Virus record (IMG/VR): IMGVR_UViG_3300011416_000031
Coordinates: 1 to 29,675 of that record
Reading direction: 5' to 3' (one strand)
Length of the DNA: 29,675 nt
From: a virus
The position numbers were made by a program, and so were the translations under genes. Each line of letters opens with the position of its first letter. The stretch's first letter is position 1. The notes beneath the pieces were generated by a model, which saw only the letters and a list, made by a program, of their open reading frames with translations, made no database searches and had not been told where the DNA came from. Shown one piece after another: positions 14,316 to 20,818 of the stretch.

Positions 14316-14341
14316 TCATTTCCTCCCCTATGCCGCGACTA
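14316..14341. repeat. 26-base direct repeat, copy 2 (3' border of PAPS-reductase gene 1)
   Basis: It matches 15196-15221 at 25 of 26 positions. On the minus strand it reads TAGTCGCGGCATAGGG then GAGGAAATGA: the stop codon of the PAPS-reductase-like gene, a spacer, a ribosome site and an ATG. Downstream of this ATG is only a 33-codon frame that runs through the promoter at 14257-14285. Confidence 0.85.
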
Positions 14342-15199
14342 CCAAAGAAACATCTGGCAATCTGCGTTATCTGTGTCGTTGACGTTTTCTGTCTGTAGCC
14401 ACCAATCCCAAAGTTCCTCAACGCTGTTCATTCTCTCAATCCAGCGTGGGCCGCCATCTCGGCGCGGTACGCCTTTCCATGTGTCCCAATAGACCTGAAA
14501 GCCTCGTTTCCACATTGCTTCATACTTGGGCCAGCGTTTAAACTCTAATAAACGATTTTTGCCGCCCATTGGACAGCCTACACAGCCGAGACGTTTAAAA
14601 CCTTCATCATATAGGGAACAGTATGGCATGTTGTTTTCTCGAATAAACTGCCATACATCCGCATCCGTCCAGTAGATTATTGGACATAAAATCATGCCGC
14701 CGTTGTTGTTGTTGATTATTTTCCACATACCTTTTCGACGTGGCGACTCTGCCGCCCTTACTCCGGTTGATTTCAAGTATCCAGTGCCGCCTTGCTCTTT
14801 GTAAACTTCGCAACACCACCGTGATAACCTTGTGGGGGGGCCGTTGCTTTTAAACTTCATGTGCATTGGGAGATTGCCCTGCATGGGGTGATTCCACTTT
14901 GCTTGTGGGTATTCTCGTTTGATAAACTGGACAAGCTCCGGCGGGTCAATAGTCACGTTGTTGTAAAAGAGCCGGTACTTTACTCCCGCCATTTCAAACA
15001 GCTTCGCCATGACGATTGAATCCTTGCCGCCTGAGAAACAGACATAATAGCCATCCGGTGACAGTTTCAGCGCCATAGCCTCGTAACTGCGGATCGTCAG
15101 CAGGGCAATCTCGATCTTCTCTGCCAGAGGGACAGCAAGGGCTTGCTGATACATGGCCTCAGTATCGTCATTGCCAAATAAATCCACAATTTGCATCAT
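14339..15199 (-). CDS. PAPS-reductase-family (PP-loop) protein 1
   Basis: A 286-residue member of the PAPS reductase/DndC-like adenine-nucleotide alpha-hydrolase family. The PP-loop is SGGKDS (about residue 54). Further blocks are VTIDPPELVQFIKREYP, RWCCEVYKEQGG, GVRAAESPRRKGMW and a C-terminal LGCVGCPMGG that could bind an iron-sulfur cluster or zinc. Family members activate substrates with ATP or adenylylated sulfate. DndC uses the fold for DNA phosphorothioation, but the phage versions have no proven role. ATG 15199 matches the start in the repeat copy at 14316-14341. It is a close paralogue of 24337-25206. The gene is bounded exactly by the two repeat copies. Confidence 0.88.
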   Translation of the reverse strand: MMQIVDLFGNDDTEAMYQQALAVPLAEKIEIALLTIRSYEAMALKLSPDGYYVCFSGGKDSIVMAKLFEMAGVKYRLFYNNVTIDPPELVQFIKREYPQAKWNHPMQGNLPMHMKFKSNGPPTRLSRWCCEVYKEQGGTGYLKSTGVRAAESPRRKGMWKIINNNNGGMILCPIIYWTDADVWQFIRENNMPYCSLYDEGFKRLGCVGCPMGGKNRLLEFKRWPKYEAMWKRGFQVYWDTWKGVPRRDGGPRWIERMNSVEELWDWWLQTENVNDTDNADCQMFLW

Positions 15200-15221
15200 T
15201 TCCTCTCCTATGCCGCGACTA
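15196..15221. repeat. 26-base direct repeat, copy 1 (5' border of PAPS-reductase gene 1)
   Basis: It is 880 bases from copy 2 and carries the stop codon of the upstream HNH-like gene, the ribosome site, and the ATG of the PAPS-reductase-like gene. One substitution (A for G in the ribosome-site stretch) separates the copies. Confidence 0.85.
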
Positions 15222-15527
15222 GGCCGATACGCCAGTTCTGTAACGAGCAAAATAGCTTTTCGCAAGCGGCAGGTACTTTTTAACTGAGTCAGGTGTCTTA
15301 TCTGCTTTCGGGTGGCAGCCCCTTGCGTTCGCGTTGCACAAAGGCACAGTAATATCATCCCCACACTTCGTTGATGTCCCGCCTGTCTCTACATGGTGGG
15401 CATCTATGTTCCCAAGGTGAGCAGGCCACCCACACCCAGCGCAAGGTTGAGACCGGATCCATTCAAGATATCTCTTATCCCGGTACGGCTTGACTTTGAA
15501 ATTTGTTGCCACGAATACCACCCCCAT
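15219..15527 (-). CDS. HNH-type nuclease, Ref/DUF968-like
   Basis: About 102 residues. It contains CAGCG near the start, then NIDAHHVETGGTSTKCGDD, ITVPLC and CHPKAD. The Cys pair, HH, and C/H positions follow the zinc-supported HNH fold of phage recombination-associated nucleases (Ref, DUF968, lambda ninG neighbourhood types). This sort of protein usually belongs to the recombination/replication block and is not a homing enzyme. ATG 15527 has AAAGAGA before it. A GTG at 15512 after GGGGGTGG is an alternative start. A frame continues 30 codons upstream without a good ribosome site. Confidence 0.7.
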   Translation of the reverse strand: MGVVFVATNFKVKPYRDKRYLEWIRSQPCAGCGWPAHLGNIDAHHVETGGTSTKCGDDITVPLCNANARGCHPKADKTPDSVKKYLPLAKSYFARYRTGVSA

Positions 15528-15620
15528 TCTCTTTGCGATTTGCTCTACCTGGTCGGCACATCTTCCCCGGGCGATCTGTCTGATACCACTGGTGTTGTGG
15601 TGGCGCCGGGATCTCACCAG

Positions 15621-16127
15621 TCAACATCCTCTTTTGTTTAGAATCCGGATTTCATCACACATGGAATCCCTTTTTAATTTAATATCTTCACTCAAAACCT
15701 TTTCCCACCCATCATCGCTATAGGTTTTCCCAAAAGAGACAAAAACCTCTGCTTGTTTCGCCTTCACTCTCAAAAATGGCAAAAGTAAACAAGCTAGATT
15801 TACGGCTCTATGTCCTTGGATTCGCCAATGGTACTGTGCTCTGTGCGGTGGTTTTTCAATTCTTGTTTTGAGCGCAGTGCCAAAAACATTACAGAGCCAT
15901 TCTATTATTTCTTTGTCGCACATAATGATTTGGATGGTTGGAATATGTATCCCTCTAACACTCTTGCCTATGCCCAAGCATCCTTCACCGTCAATTAAGC
16001 CGGCCAAGTAAGCAAGATCAATAGCAGTAAGCCCTGTTATAGGGTCAACCGGCTTATTGTTTTCTTTGTCAGTTTTTTGTTCCTGGTACCGGTTCTGCCA
16101 ATATTCAATTCTTTGGAATTTTGACAT
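15621..16127 (-). CDS. LAGLIDADG homing endonuclease
   Basis: A 168-residue protein with one clear motif, LAGLIDGEGCL (residues 41-51), including the acidic catalytic position. The rest follows the single-motif family plan (IHIPTIQIIMCDKEIIEWL, then YHWRIQGHRAVNLACLL, then KAKQAEVFVSFG). Single-motif enzymes work as dimers. The gene is free-standing between a DUF7694-like gene and an HNH-like gene, and has no intron or intein around it that I can see. It is A+T rich compared with the replication genes. GGAGTG precedes the ATG. Confidence 0.88.
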   Translation of the reverse strand: MSKFQRIEYWQNRYQEQKTDKENNKPVDPITGLTAIDLAYLAGLIDGEGCLGIGKSVRGIHIPTIQIIMCDKEIIEWLCNVFGTALKTRIEKPPHRAQYHWRIQGHRAVNLACLLLPFLRVKAKQAEVFVSFGKTYSDDGWEKVLSEDIKLKRDSMCDEIRILNKRGC

Positions 16128-16147
16128 ACAGAAACACTCCAGTGCTT

Positions 16148-16558
16148 TTAAATAGTTCCGTAACGTCCAAAATCAGGGAGGTTGTCACCTTCAATACAGC
16201 ACCATAAATGGAGGCAATATTTATGAATGTTGATGTGCTTTGATGCCGGCACAAATATCTGTAGGGCCTGCCGGTCGCGGCCGACGAAAACGTCCTTCAC
16301 CTCGCACATATCTTCGTAGGTGGGGATTCTCGATTTGCGGGAGAGACTGACGTGCAGCCAGGTTTTCCCATCACCCTCGAGGTTGTCTGCCGTGAAGATG
16401 ACACGCAGGCCATTGATACTTTCGTAATGGTACTGATCCGCGTAAACAGGGTCTGCGGGATAGACACGTTTCCACTGGACCGGCAGGACGACCGGGGCGT
16501 ACTGCTTACTCAGGGCCACGCACTCCAGATATTGTTCTTTGGTGATTTCTGGTTCCAT
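16148..16558 (-). CDS. DUF7694-like phage protein
   Basis: A 136-residue protein. Its second half has the recognisable block LHVSLSRKSRIPTYEDMCEV, then VFVGRDRQALQIFVP, then HKYCLHLWCCIEGDNLPDF. I associate this pattern with the phage family DUF7694, whose function is unknown. The start overlaps the region after the gene at 16560-16739 and has GAGAGG upstream. It is probably co-transcribed with the helicase loader. Confidence 0.72.
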   Translation of the reverse strand: MEPEITKEQYLECVALSKQYAPVVLPVQWKRVYPADPVYADQYHYESINGLRVIFTADNLEGDGKTWLHVSLSRKSRIPTYEDMCEVKDVFVGRDRQALQIFVPASKHINIHKYCLHLWCCIEGDNLPDFGRYGTI

Positions 16559-16559
16559 C

Positions 16560-16739
16560 TCAATACCTCTCGAAAAGTTCTTCCAGCTTAGTGCCCTGCT
16601 TCTCGGTCAAAGGCATACCCGCGAGTATCCTGAGATGGACCGATTCAATAAAGGACTCGTTAAACTCCCCCTCGATGTGTCCCTGCGCCATCAGTTCATA
16701 AAGTTTGCCGGCCATCATCTTGTGACGTTCTCTGCTCAT
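16560..16739 (-). CDS. Small helical protein after the helicase loader
   Basis: A 59-residue protein starting at ATG 16739, which overlaps the loader's stop (ATGA). It has helices RERHKMMAGKLYELMAQG and FNESFIESVHLRILAGM, and a charged end (TEKQGTKLEELFERY). Not recognised. Coupling to the loader gene suggests a replication accessory role, inference only. Confidence 0.65.
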   Translation of the reverse strand: MSRERHKMMAGKLYELMAQGHIEGEFNESFIESVHLRILAGMPLTEKQGTKLEELFERY

Positions 16740-17587
16740 GCCGCCACCCCCTCGGTCTTCGGCCGCCTTCTGTAACTGTCCCAGTCGAACACCAGAAATT
16801 TGCTGCCGTCATCATAAAACCTGTCGATCACCCTCTCCCCCATTATTTCCGTGATCTGAGACAACTTCAGGTTGCTGATCAGGATCGTCGGCCGGCGTTT
16901 CTCGTACCGCTCATTGATCACCTCGGTCAGGTAGAGTTGCTCTGTAGGTGTGCCGAACTGGACTCCCACTTCGTCGATTGCCAGCAGGGACGGAGACACG
17001 AAGGAATCGATTATCGACTGCTCACTCTCTTCCTTGTTGCGCCAAGAGTCTTTGATCTTGCGTACCAGTTTCATGGCCGTGGTGTGAAGAAAGTAGAAGT
17101 CCCGCTTGATGATCTCTTGGCCGATGATGGCCGCCAGCATATTCTTGCCAGTGCCAGGGGCGCCGATCATCAGGATGTTTGATCCTGACCTATCCCCGAA
17201 ACCTTCAACATATTCCCGGCACTCTTTCAGAACCGATGCAGCCTTTGGATTGGATGGTTTGTAGTCATCGAACGACATGCCCATAAACCTCTGTCCGATG
17301 CTGCACTGTTGCAGATTTTCACTTATCCTGCGCGATCTCTTCACATCCTCCTGCTTTTTTTTAATCTCATCTGATTTCCTATCAGCCTCTTCCCTGCAAC
17401 CACTACAAAACTCGATATGATCCCCCATCACAGGAACTTTGGTCATCTGACCACCACAGTCTGGACACACCCCGCCAGGCTGCATATCGAAATCAGGAGA
17501 GGAAATCGGTTCCAACCCCGTTTGCTTCAACAAGTCCCGTTTTTCTTCCAGTCTGGCCTGTGCTTCCTGCAGTTCTTGGTCGGTCAT
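16736..17587 (-). CDS. DnaC-like helicase loader (AAA+ ATPase)
   Basis: A 283-residue protein. An N-terminal four-Cys zinc ribbon (CPDC at ~41-44, CSGC at ~61-64) is followed by a basic linker and an AAA+ ATPase domain: Walker A GAPGTGKN (~142-149) and Walker B LLAIDEVG with D205. The sensor region contains RPTILISNL, followed by ERVIDRFYDDG. GKN in place of GKT/S is usual in DnaC/DnaI-type loaders. It would deliver the host replicative helicase to the phage origin. ATG 17587 has AAAGGAG seven bases upstream. The upstream initiator gene overlaps it by 95 bases. Confidence 0.9.
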   Translation of the reverse strand: MTDQELQEAQARLEEKRDLLKQTGLEPISSPDFDMQPGGVCPDCGGQMTKVPVMGDHIEFCSGCREEADRKSDEIKKKQEDVKRSRRISENLQQCSIGQRFMGMSFDDYKPSNPKAASVLKECREYVEGFGDRSGSNILMIGAPGTGKNMLAAIIGQEIIKRDFYFLHTTAMKLVRKIKDSWRNKEESEQSIIDSFVSPSLLAIDEVGVQFGTPTEQLYLTEVINERYEKRRPTILISNLKLSQITEIMGERVIDRFYDDGSKFLVFDWDSYRRRPKTEGVAA

Positions 17588-18167
17588 TTCCATTCTCCTT
17601 TATCGGGTACAGGTCGGTCCATGAGTTTGCCGTACTCTGGTTCAGCACACCAGCAGGGTCGTGACCCTCGGCCTTCAGTTTATCCAGATCCTTGATTCTT
17701 AATTCTGATGCGTACGGAGTCATCGGCTTTCTGATCTTTACCCTCATCTCAACATACCCCTGCCAAGCATCAAGAGGCAACCACTCGGGGAGCACCGCGA
17801 CCGGTTTTGGTTTTGATTCTTTCTTTGGTATTGCTTCTGTTACTGCTACTGCTATTGCTACTGGTTGGGTTGTGTTGATCTCGTGTTCAACATCTTCTAA
17901 CATATGTTCAACATATGTTGCCTCTTGTTGCTCTTTGATGGCCCTTTGTTCAGCACTTGCCTTCCCTGCTTTCGATCTCTTTTCCCTGAATCCATGGGCC
18001 TCTAAGATTATTCCTTTAGCCATGTCAGTCACTGCGGTCTCGGGATCATCTTTTCGGAGATCATTGAAAAACTGAAGGAACCACTTCTCTTTATTTTCGA
18101 CGAATATGACCTCGCCCAGGACCTCATTAGGATTGATGCGATAGAAGAAATTTTTGGATTTACTCAC
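17493..18167 (-). CDS. Replication initiator-like protein (O/DnaT type)
   Basis: A 224-residue protein starting at GTG 18167 behind GGGAGG. The N-terminal part is a small domain (KSKNFFYRINPNEVLGEVIF). The middle is a low-complexity Ala/Val/Pro linker. The C-terminal block LPEWLPLDAWQGYVEMRVKI, then DKLKAEGHDPAGVLNQSTAN, then W.DLYPI is the tail found on phage replication proteins that precede DnaC-like loaders. The last ~30 residues overlap the loader gene in another frame. The gene carries paired 10-bp palindromes (17899-17919), reminiscent of the origin within lambda O. DNA-binding specificity cannot be read from the sequence. Confidence 0.75.
   Translation of the reverse strand: MSKSKNFFYRINPNEVLGEVIFVENKEKWFLQFFNDLRKDDPETAVTDMAKGIILEAHGFREKRSKAGKASAEQRAIKEQQEATYVEHMLEDVEHEINTTQPVAIAVAVTEAIPKKESKPKPVAVLPEWLPLDAWQGYVEMRVKIRKPMTPYASELRIKDLDKLKAEGHDPAGVLNQSTANSWTDLYPIKENGNDRPRTAGSTGQTGRKTGLVEANGVGTDFLS
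17889..17919. repeat. Iteron-like palindromes, candidate replication origin
   Basis: The palindrome AACATATGTT occurs at 17899-17908 and 17910-17919, an 11-base period (one helical turn), with a third AACAT half-site at 17889. Because 11 is not a multiple of three, the repeat is not explained by repeated codons. A pyrimidine/purine-biased, low-complexity stretch (17815-17865) lies next to it and could unwind easily. Its location inside the initiator gene parallels lambda O. Confidence 0.45.
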
Positions 18168-18307
18168 AACACCTCCCGACAAACCATAACACTATCACTT
18201 GCACTCTGAAAAAAGGCGAAGGCCCTCTGAGTGATGCAGCACTCGCGGGGCCTTCTGGGGTTGAGGAGTTTACACTCCGTCACCTTTGGGGTAAACACAT
18301 CCTGCAT
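18164..18307 (-). other. Possible 47-codon leader ORF over terminator
   Basis: An ATG at 18307 opens 47 codons ending in a TGA that overlaps the initiator's GTG. The product has RRPRECC and RAFAFFQSAS and two hydrophobic patches. No Shine-Dalgarno is visible before the ATG, and a terminator hairpin lies within the frame. It may be a leader peptide whose translation affects the hairpin, or chance. Confidence 0.3.
18209..18254 (-). terminator. Rho-independent terminator/attenuator before the initiator gene
   Basis: On the minus strand an outer stem AAGGCCC/GGGCCTT and an inner stem GAGTG/CACTC form a long hairpin followed by CGCC and six T. It lies between the MazG-like gene and the replication initiator. 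About 40 bases upstream a smaller hairpin GGAGT/ACTCC could compete or stack, so an attenuation-type control of replication genes is possible. Confidence 0.65.
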
Positions 18308-18384
18308 GATGCGTTTGTTATTTGATTGTTATGAGCAATTAATATCTGAACTCATCCGGTAACGCAAGAGAAATATCACCATGG

Positions 18385-18654
18385 CTAAACTTTTCGATTC
18401 CGACAGACATCGGCTATCATGGCCGCGAAATTTGATACGTCCGATGCCTCTGAGACCACCCGATCTGCTGACTCTCCCTGATGGAGATATCCCCATAAAG
18501 CGCCAGAGAGTTCTTCCACTTCCTCTTTCAACCTCTCCAGTAGATAATGAGGATCGCAGTCTCGCCACGTTCCCTTGCCAGAGTTCTTCGGCAGCACCAG
18601 GGTTGCCAGCATATCGGCAGCGTGATCTTCTACAAGTTGAATTCGTTTCTCCAT
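18385..18654 (-). CDS. MazG-like nucleotide pyrophosphohydrolase
   Basis: An 89-residue protein from ATG 18654 behind AAGGA. It has the all-alpha NTP-PPase pattern: LLERLKEEVEELSGAL (the ExxEE-like helix) and later ASDVSNFAAMIADVC (the ExxD-like helix: E.SDV.NF). Such enzymes hydrolyse (d)NTPs or alarmones and are common in phage early regions. Length is at the short end of the family. The upstream gene has the same 14-base start-site sequence. Its 3' end carries the GTTTAGCC gene-end motif. About 200 bases without a confident gene follow it. Confidence 0.75.
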   Translation of the reverse strand: MEKRIQLVEDHAADMLATLVLPKNSGKGTWRDCDPHYLLERLKEEVEELSGALWGYLHQGESADRVVSEASDVSNFAAMIADVCRNRKV

Positions 18655-18673
18655 GACAGTCCTTCCGACTAAA

Positions 18674-18955
18674 TTAATACCCTCGGATACCACCTATACC
18701 ACCCCACCCAGCACCGTAAGCCATGCCGAAAAGTTGAGCCATCATCATCTGACTCTGTGTTCTTTTGCGTACAATTCGCTCGTGTCGCTGTTCGGTTATA
18801 TCTATCTGCCACCAGACCATAGTGTCGTAAGCCGCACATTCCTGTTGATACCGGATGCGCCGGGTCGACTCGATTGCCTCTAGCCTTTCCTGCTCTCGTT
18901 GAATGGCAAGAGATTTACGCTGTTCAAAGGTTCCCCTTCTGCTTGCTTGTCCCAT
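18674..18955 (-). CDS. Small basic protein of the SRRG(T/S)FE.RK type
   Basis: A 93-residue protein starting at ATG 18955 (GAAAGGA upstream). It begins GQASRRGTFEQRKSLAIQRE, a helical, basic opening I have seen on small phage/plasmid proteins. A coiled, charged middle (EQRHERIVRKRTQSQ) leads to a glycine-rich end (GAGWGGIGGIRGY). Role unknown, perhaps nucleic-acid binding. Confidence 0.6.
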   Translation of the reverse strand: MGQASRRGTFEQRKSLAIQREQERLEAIESTRRIRYQQECAAYDTMVWWQIDITEQRHERIVRKRTQSQMMMAQLFGMAYGAGWGGIGGIRGY

Positions 18956-18965
18956 GACAGTCCTT

Positions 18966-19517
18966 TCAGTGGGCCCATCCGATTTTATCGAGATATTTCT
19001 TCGCATCCTCCCAGCCGCAGGCCACTGTCACGCACCATCCCATCCCTTCCAGATAGTCCAGCCATTCCTGCTGCTCAGTCGAGACTACTCCCCCCGACCT
19101 GCGCTTCAATTCCAGAGCGCAACCTGGTGCATGGGGATGGTTCGGCGGAGATCCAAAAATGAGAATGTCTGGCAGACCCTTGGAGACGCCGTGGGATTTC
19201 AGCCGGGCGGCAACCCGCACATCCCTGTCACCACCATTGGGCGGATGTGCCCACTTAAACCCGTACTTTTTCGCCAGCAGATGAAGGTACTTTGCAAGTG
19301 CCGCCTGTTCATCATCTTCTCTCGGACATGCCATCTTCAGTTTCCACCTCTTTGAAGGCCGAACGGGTTTGTCCTGCGGTATAGGTATGGACCTTGCCGC
19401 GTCGTCCTCGATGAAGCCTCCCTGCTTGATGTTGGGCGGCATTCCGATGAAAGGGGCGGACACCTTTTTGCCTTCCCTCCGGTGCTGCAACAAATCTTCG
19501 TATTCCTGCTCTGTCAT
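18966..19517 (-). CDS. VRR-NUC family nuclease
   Basis: A 183-residue protein. The PD-(D/E)xK core is seen as DEQAALAKYLHLLAKKYGF, then GVSKGLPDILIF (catalytic Asp), then ALELKRRSGGVVSTEQQEWL (E.K). This is the VRR-NUC family, often a phage Holliday-junction or repair nuclease standing in for RusA. ATG 19517 overlaps the stop of the HNH gene, with GGAGG 11 bases upstream (a little far). A TTG six codons earlier is possible. It has an N-terminal ~65-residue extension that I do not recognise. Confidence 0.82.
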   Translation of the reverse strand: MTEQEYEDLLQHRREGKKVSAPFIGMPPNIKQGGFIEDDAARSIPIPQDKPVRPSKRWKLKMACPREDDEQAALAKYLHLLAKKYGFKWAHPPNGGDRDVRVAARLKSHGVSKGLPDILIFGSPPNHPHAPGCALELKRRSGGVVSTEQQEWLDYLEGMGWCVTVACGWEDAKKYLDKIGWAH

Positions 19518-19990
19518 TCGGATAAATGCCTCCAAGATTGCCTGAGTATAATTCTGCTTACTGTCGGTTGGTTAATGTTGTATCTTTTAGCTATGTCTAT
19601 CTGCCGCATAGTCCCCGCCAACAGCCTTATCTCATACACCTGCAAATCTGTGAGTTTTGCATTTTTAGCCGACATGCCTATCTGTGGGGTGTTTTTGTAC
19701 CTTCCTTTTGATTTACAGTCCTCCATATTTTCTTTGTGAGTACCCAAGAATAAATGGTCGGGATTGACGCATTTCGGGTTATCACATTTATGACAAACGC
19801 AAATCCCGTGTGCCCCCTCGCCTTTAGGTATAGAACCGTGCGTCAGTTCCCACGCCACTCGTGAAGCCTTTTGCATTTTGTCCAGCACCCTGAACCTGCC
19901 ATATCCTTGGGGGTCTAGTCTGGCGGCCCATACCCAACAAAAATCAGTTTTTACAACCTTTTCCCAAAATCGTTGTGCTAAAGTTTTCAT
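19514..19990 (-). CDS. HNH homing endonuclease with C-terminal HTH
   Basis: A 158-residue protein. HGICVCHKCDNPKC is followed by VNPDHLFLGTHKENM, the Cys-rich HNH_3 core with H, N and H in place. The C-terminus (AKLTDLQVYEIRLLAGTMRQ, then IAKRYNINQPTVSRIILR) is a helix-turn-helix that would read the target. This is the plan of I-HmuI-like and related phage homing enzymes. It is inserted between an XRE-type regulator and the VRR-NUC gene with 4-base overlaps on both sides. It is A+T rich. Confidence 0.88.
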   Translation of the reverse strand: MKTLAQRFWEKVVKTDFCWVWAARLDPQGYGRFRVLDKMQKASRVAWELTHGSIPKGEGAHGICVCHKCDNPKCVNPDHLFLGTHKENMEDCKSKGRYKNTPQIGMSAKNAKLTDLQVYEIRLLAGTMRQIDIAKRYNINQPTVSRIILRQSWRHLSE

Positions 19991-20235
19991 GGCCGTGCCT
20001 CATTCGGACAGATACCATGGGGCAGGTTCGCCTTGATCCTGTCCCCCATAGTGCTGAAGAATTCACGGTCTACCTGCTGGAGTTCTAAGGCGGCCCTGAC
20101 CACTGCCGGCGGAACCTGGGCCGTCCCATCCTCATACCTCTGATAGGTGGACTTCGGGACTCCCACGCACAGGGCGAAATCCCCCATGGAATAACCCAGT
20201 TCTTTCCTGAATGCCCTGATCTTTGAAGCGTCCAT
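19987..20235 (-). CDS. XRE-family helix-turn-helix regulator
   Basis: An 82-residue protein. The HTH is IRAFRKELGYSMGDFALCVG, then VPKSTYQRYEDGTAQVPPAV, a Cro/C1-type domain with the recognition helix at VPKSTYQRYE. After it comes a short tail (DREFFSTMGDRIKANLP). ATG 20235 follows AAAGGA. Size fits a small repressor or antirepressor-type regulator. Which promoter it binds is unknown; the palindromes at 14266-14275 and 23467-23477 are candidates. Confidence 0.8.
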   Translation of the reverse strand: MDASKIRAFRKELGYSMGDFALCVGVPKSTYQRYEDGTAQVPPAVVRAALELQQVDREFFSTMGDRIKANLPHGICPNEARP

Positions 20236-20286
20236 TTTCATCCTTTATCCGCACACGGGAGAGGTGTTTTTGTACGCACTATAATC

Positions 20287-20448
20287 TCATTCTTCGATCT
20301 CTTCAACGGTTATCCGAAACTTCCGGTTGACCGTGTCGGGTGGCATTGTGAGGTAGATCATCCCGTAGTGCGCCCGGCGAACAACCCGCTTTTCAATGGT
20401 GAAGGTCTCTGTCTTCTCGTAGGGTTTTATCTCGGTGATCACTGACAC
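20287..20448 (-). CDS. Small beta-rich hypothetical protein
   Basis: A 53-residue protein from GTG 20448 immediately after the stop of the preceding gene (AAGGTAGG before it). A second GTG at 20442 is possible. It has alternating strands (VSVITEIKPYEKTETFTIEK, then YGMIYLTMPPD). A longer frame from 20559 would overlap the neighbour heavily. Unknown. Confidence 0.5.
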   Translation of the reverse strand: MSVITEIKPYEKTETFTIEKRVVRRAHYGMIYLTMPPDTVNRKFRITVEEIEE

Positions 20449-20449
20449 C

Positions 20450-20752
20450 CTACCTTCGGCAATACTGCCGTGCAACTTCTTCAAACTCAGGAGTCCCCAA
20501 GAGACTCCTCCCAGTGTCCACTGAAACTCCGAGGTCATCGACTCGCTTGTTGATTGCATGTTGCTCTGCCTCAGTGATGATTACTTTCTGGACAGGGGCA
20601 ACGTATTTCTTCGCTCGTCTGACTCTTCGCGTCTTGGCATAACCGTTCTGGTATTCTCTGCGTATCCTCACCTTGCAAGCCTGGCAGAGTTTTGAAAGTC
20701 CGGATTTGGACGAAAATTCAGTCTTGCAATCTCGGCAAGTTATCAGGTGCAT
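20450..20752 (-). CDS. Zn-ribbon protein of the recombination block
   Basis: A 100-residue protein beginning with a four-Cys ribbon (TCRDCKTEFSSKSGLSKLCQAC), then a very basic part (RIRREYQNGYAKTRRVRRAK) and a helical tail (FEEVARQYCRR). Zinc plus positive charge suggests nucleic-acid binding. Gene order after NinB recalls the small nin genes of lambdoid phages, but I cannot assign one. AGGAGGGA precedes the ATG. Confidence 0.65.
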   Translation of the reverse strand: MHLITCRDCKTEFSSKSGLSKLCQACKVRIRREYQNGYAKTRRVRRAKKYVAPVQKVIITEAEQHAINKRVDDLGVSVDTGRSLLGTPEFEEVARQYCRR

Positions 20753-20764
20753 GCACAGTCCCTC

Positions 20765-20818
20765 CTATATCGCCGCTACTGCCAGAGCAGCATCAAGTTT
20801 GAAATGTCTTGTTCTCAT
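20765..20818 (-). other. 17-codon ORF with good ribosome site
   Basis: An ATG directly after the ninB stop (TAA), with GGAGG five bases before it, opens 17 codons (MRTRHFKLDAALAVAAI). It ends at a TAG just before the ribosome site of the next gene. It may be a coupling leader or a remnant. Confidence 0.35.

Noticed and set aside
14218-14319. 33-codon ORF after the second 26-base repeat
   Set aside because: It has a ribosome site from the repeat, but it runs through the promoter and palindrome and has an Asn/Tyr/Leu-rich low-complexity start. More likely a remnant.
18320-18360. Promoter-like TTGCGT-17-TATTAA upstream of the leader ORF
   Set aside because: Only 3/6 and 4/6 matches; kept out of the feature list.
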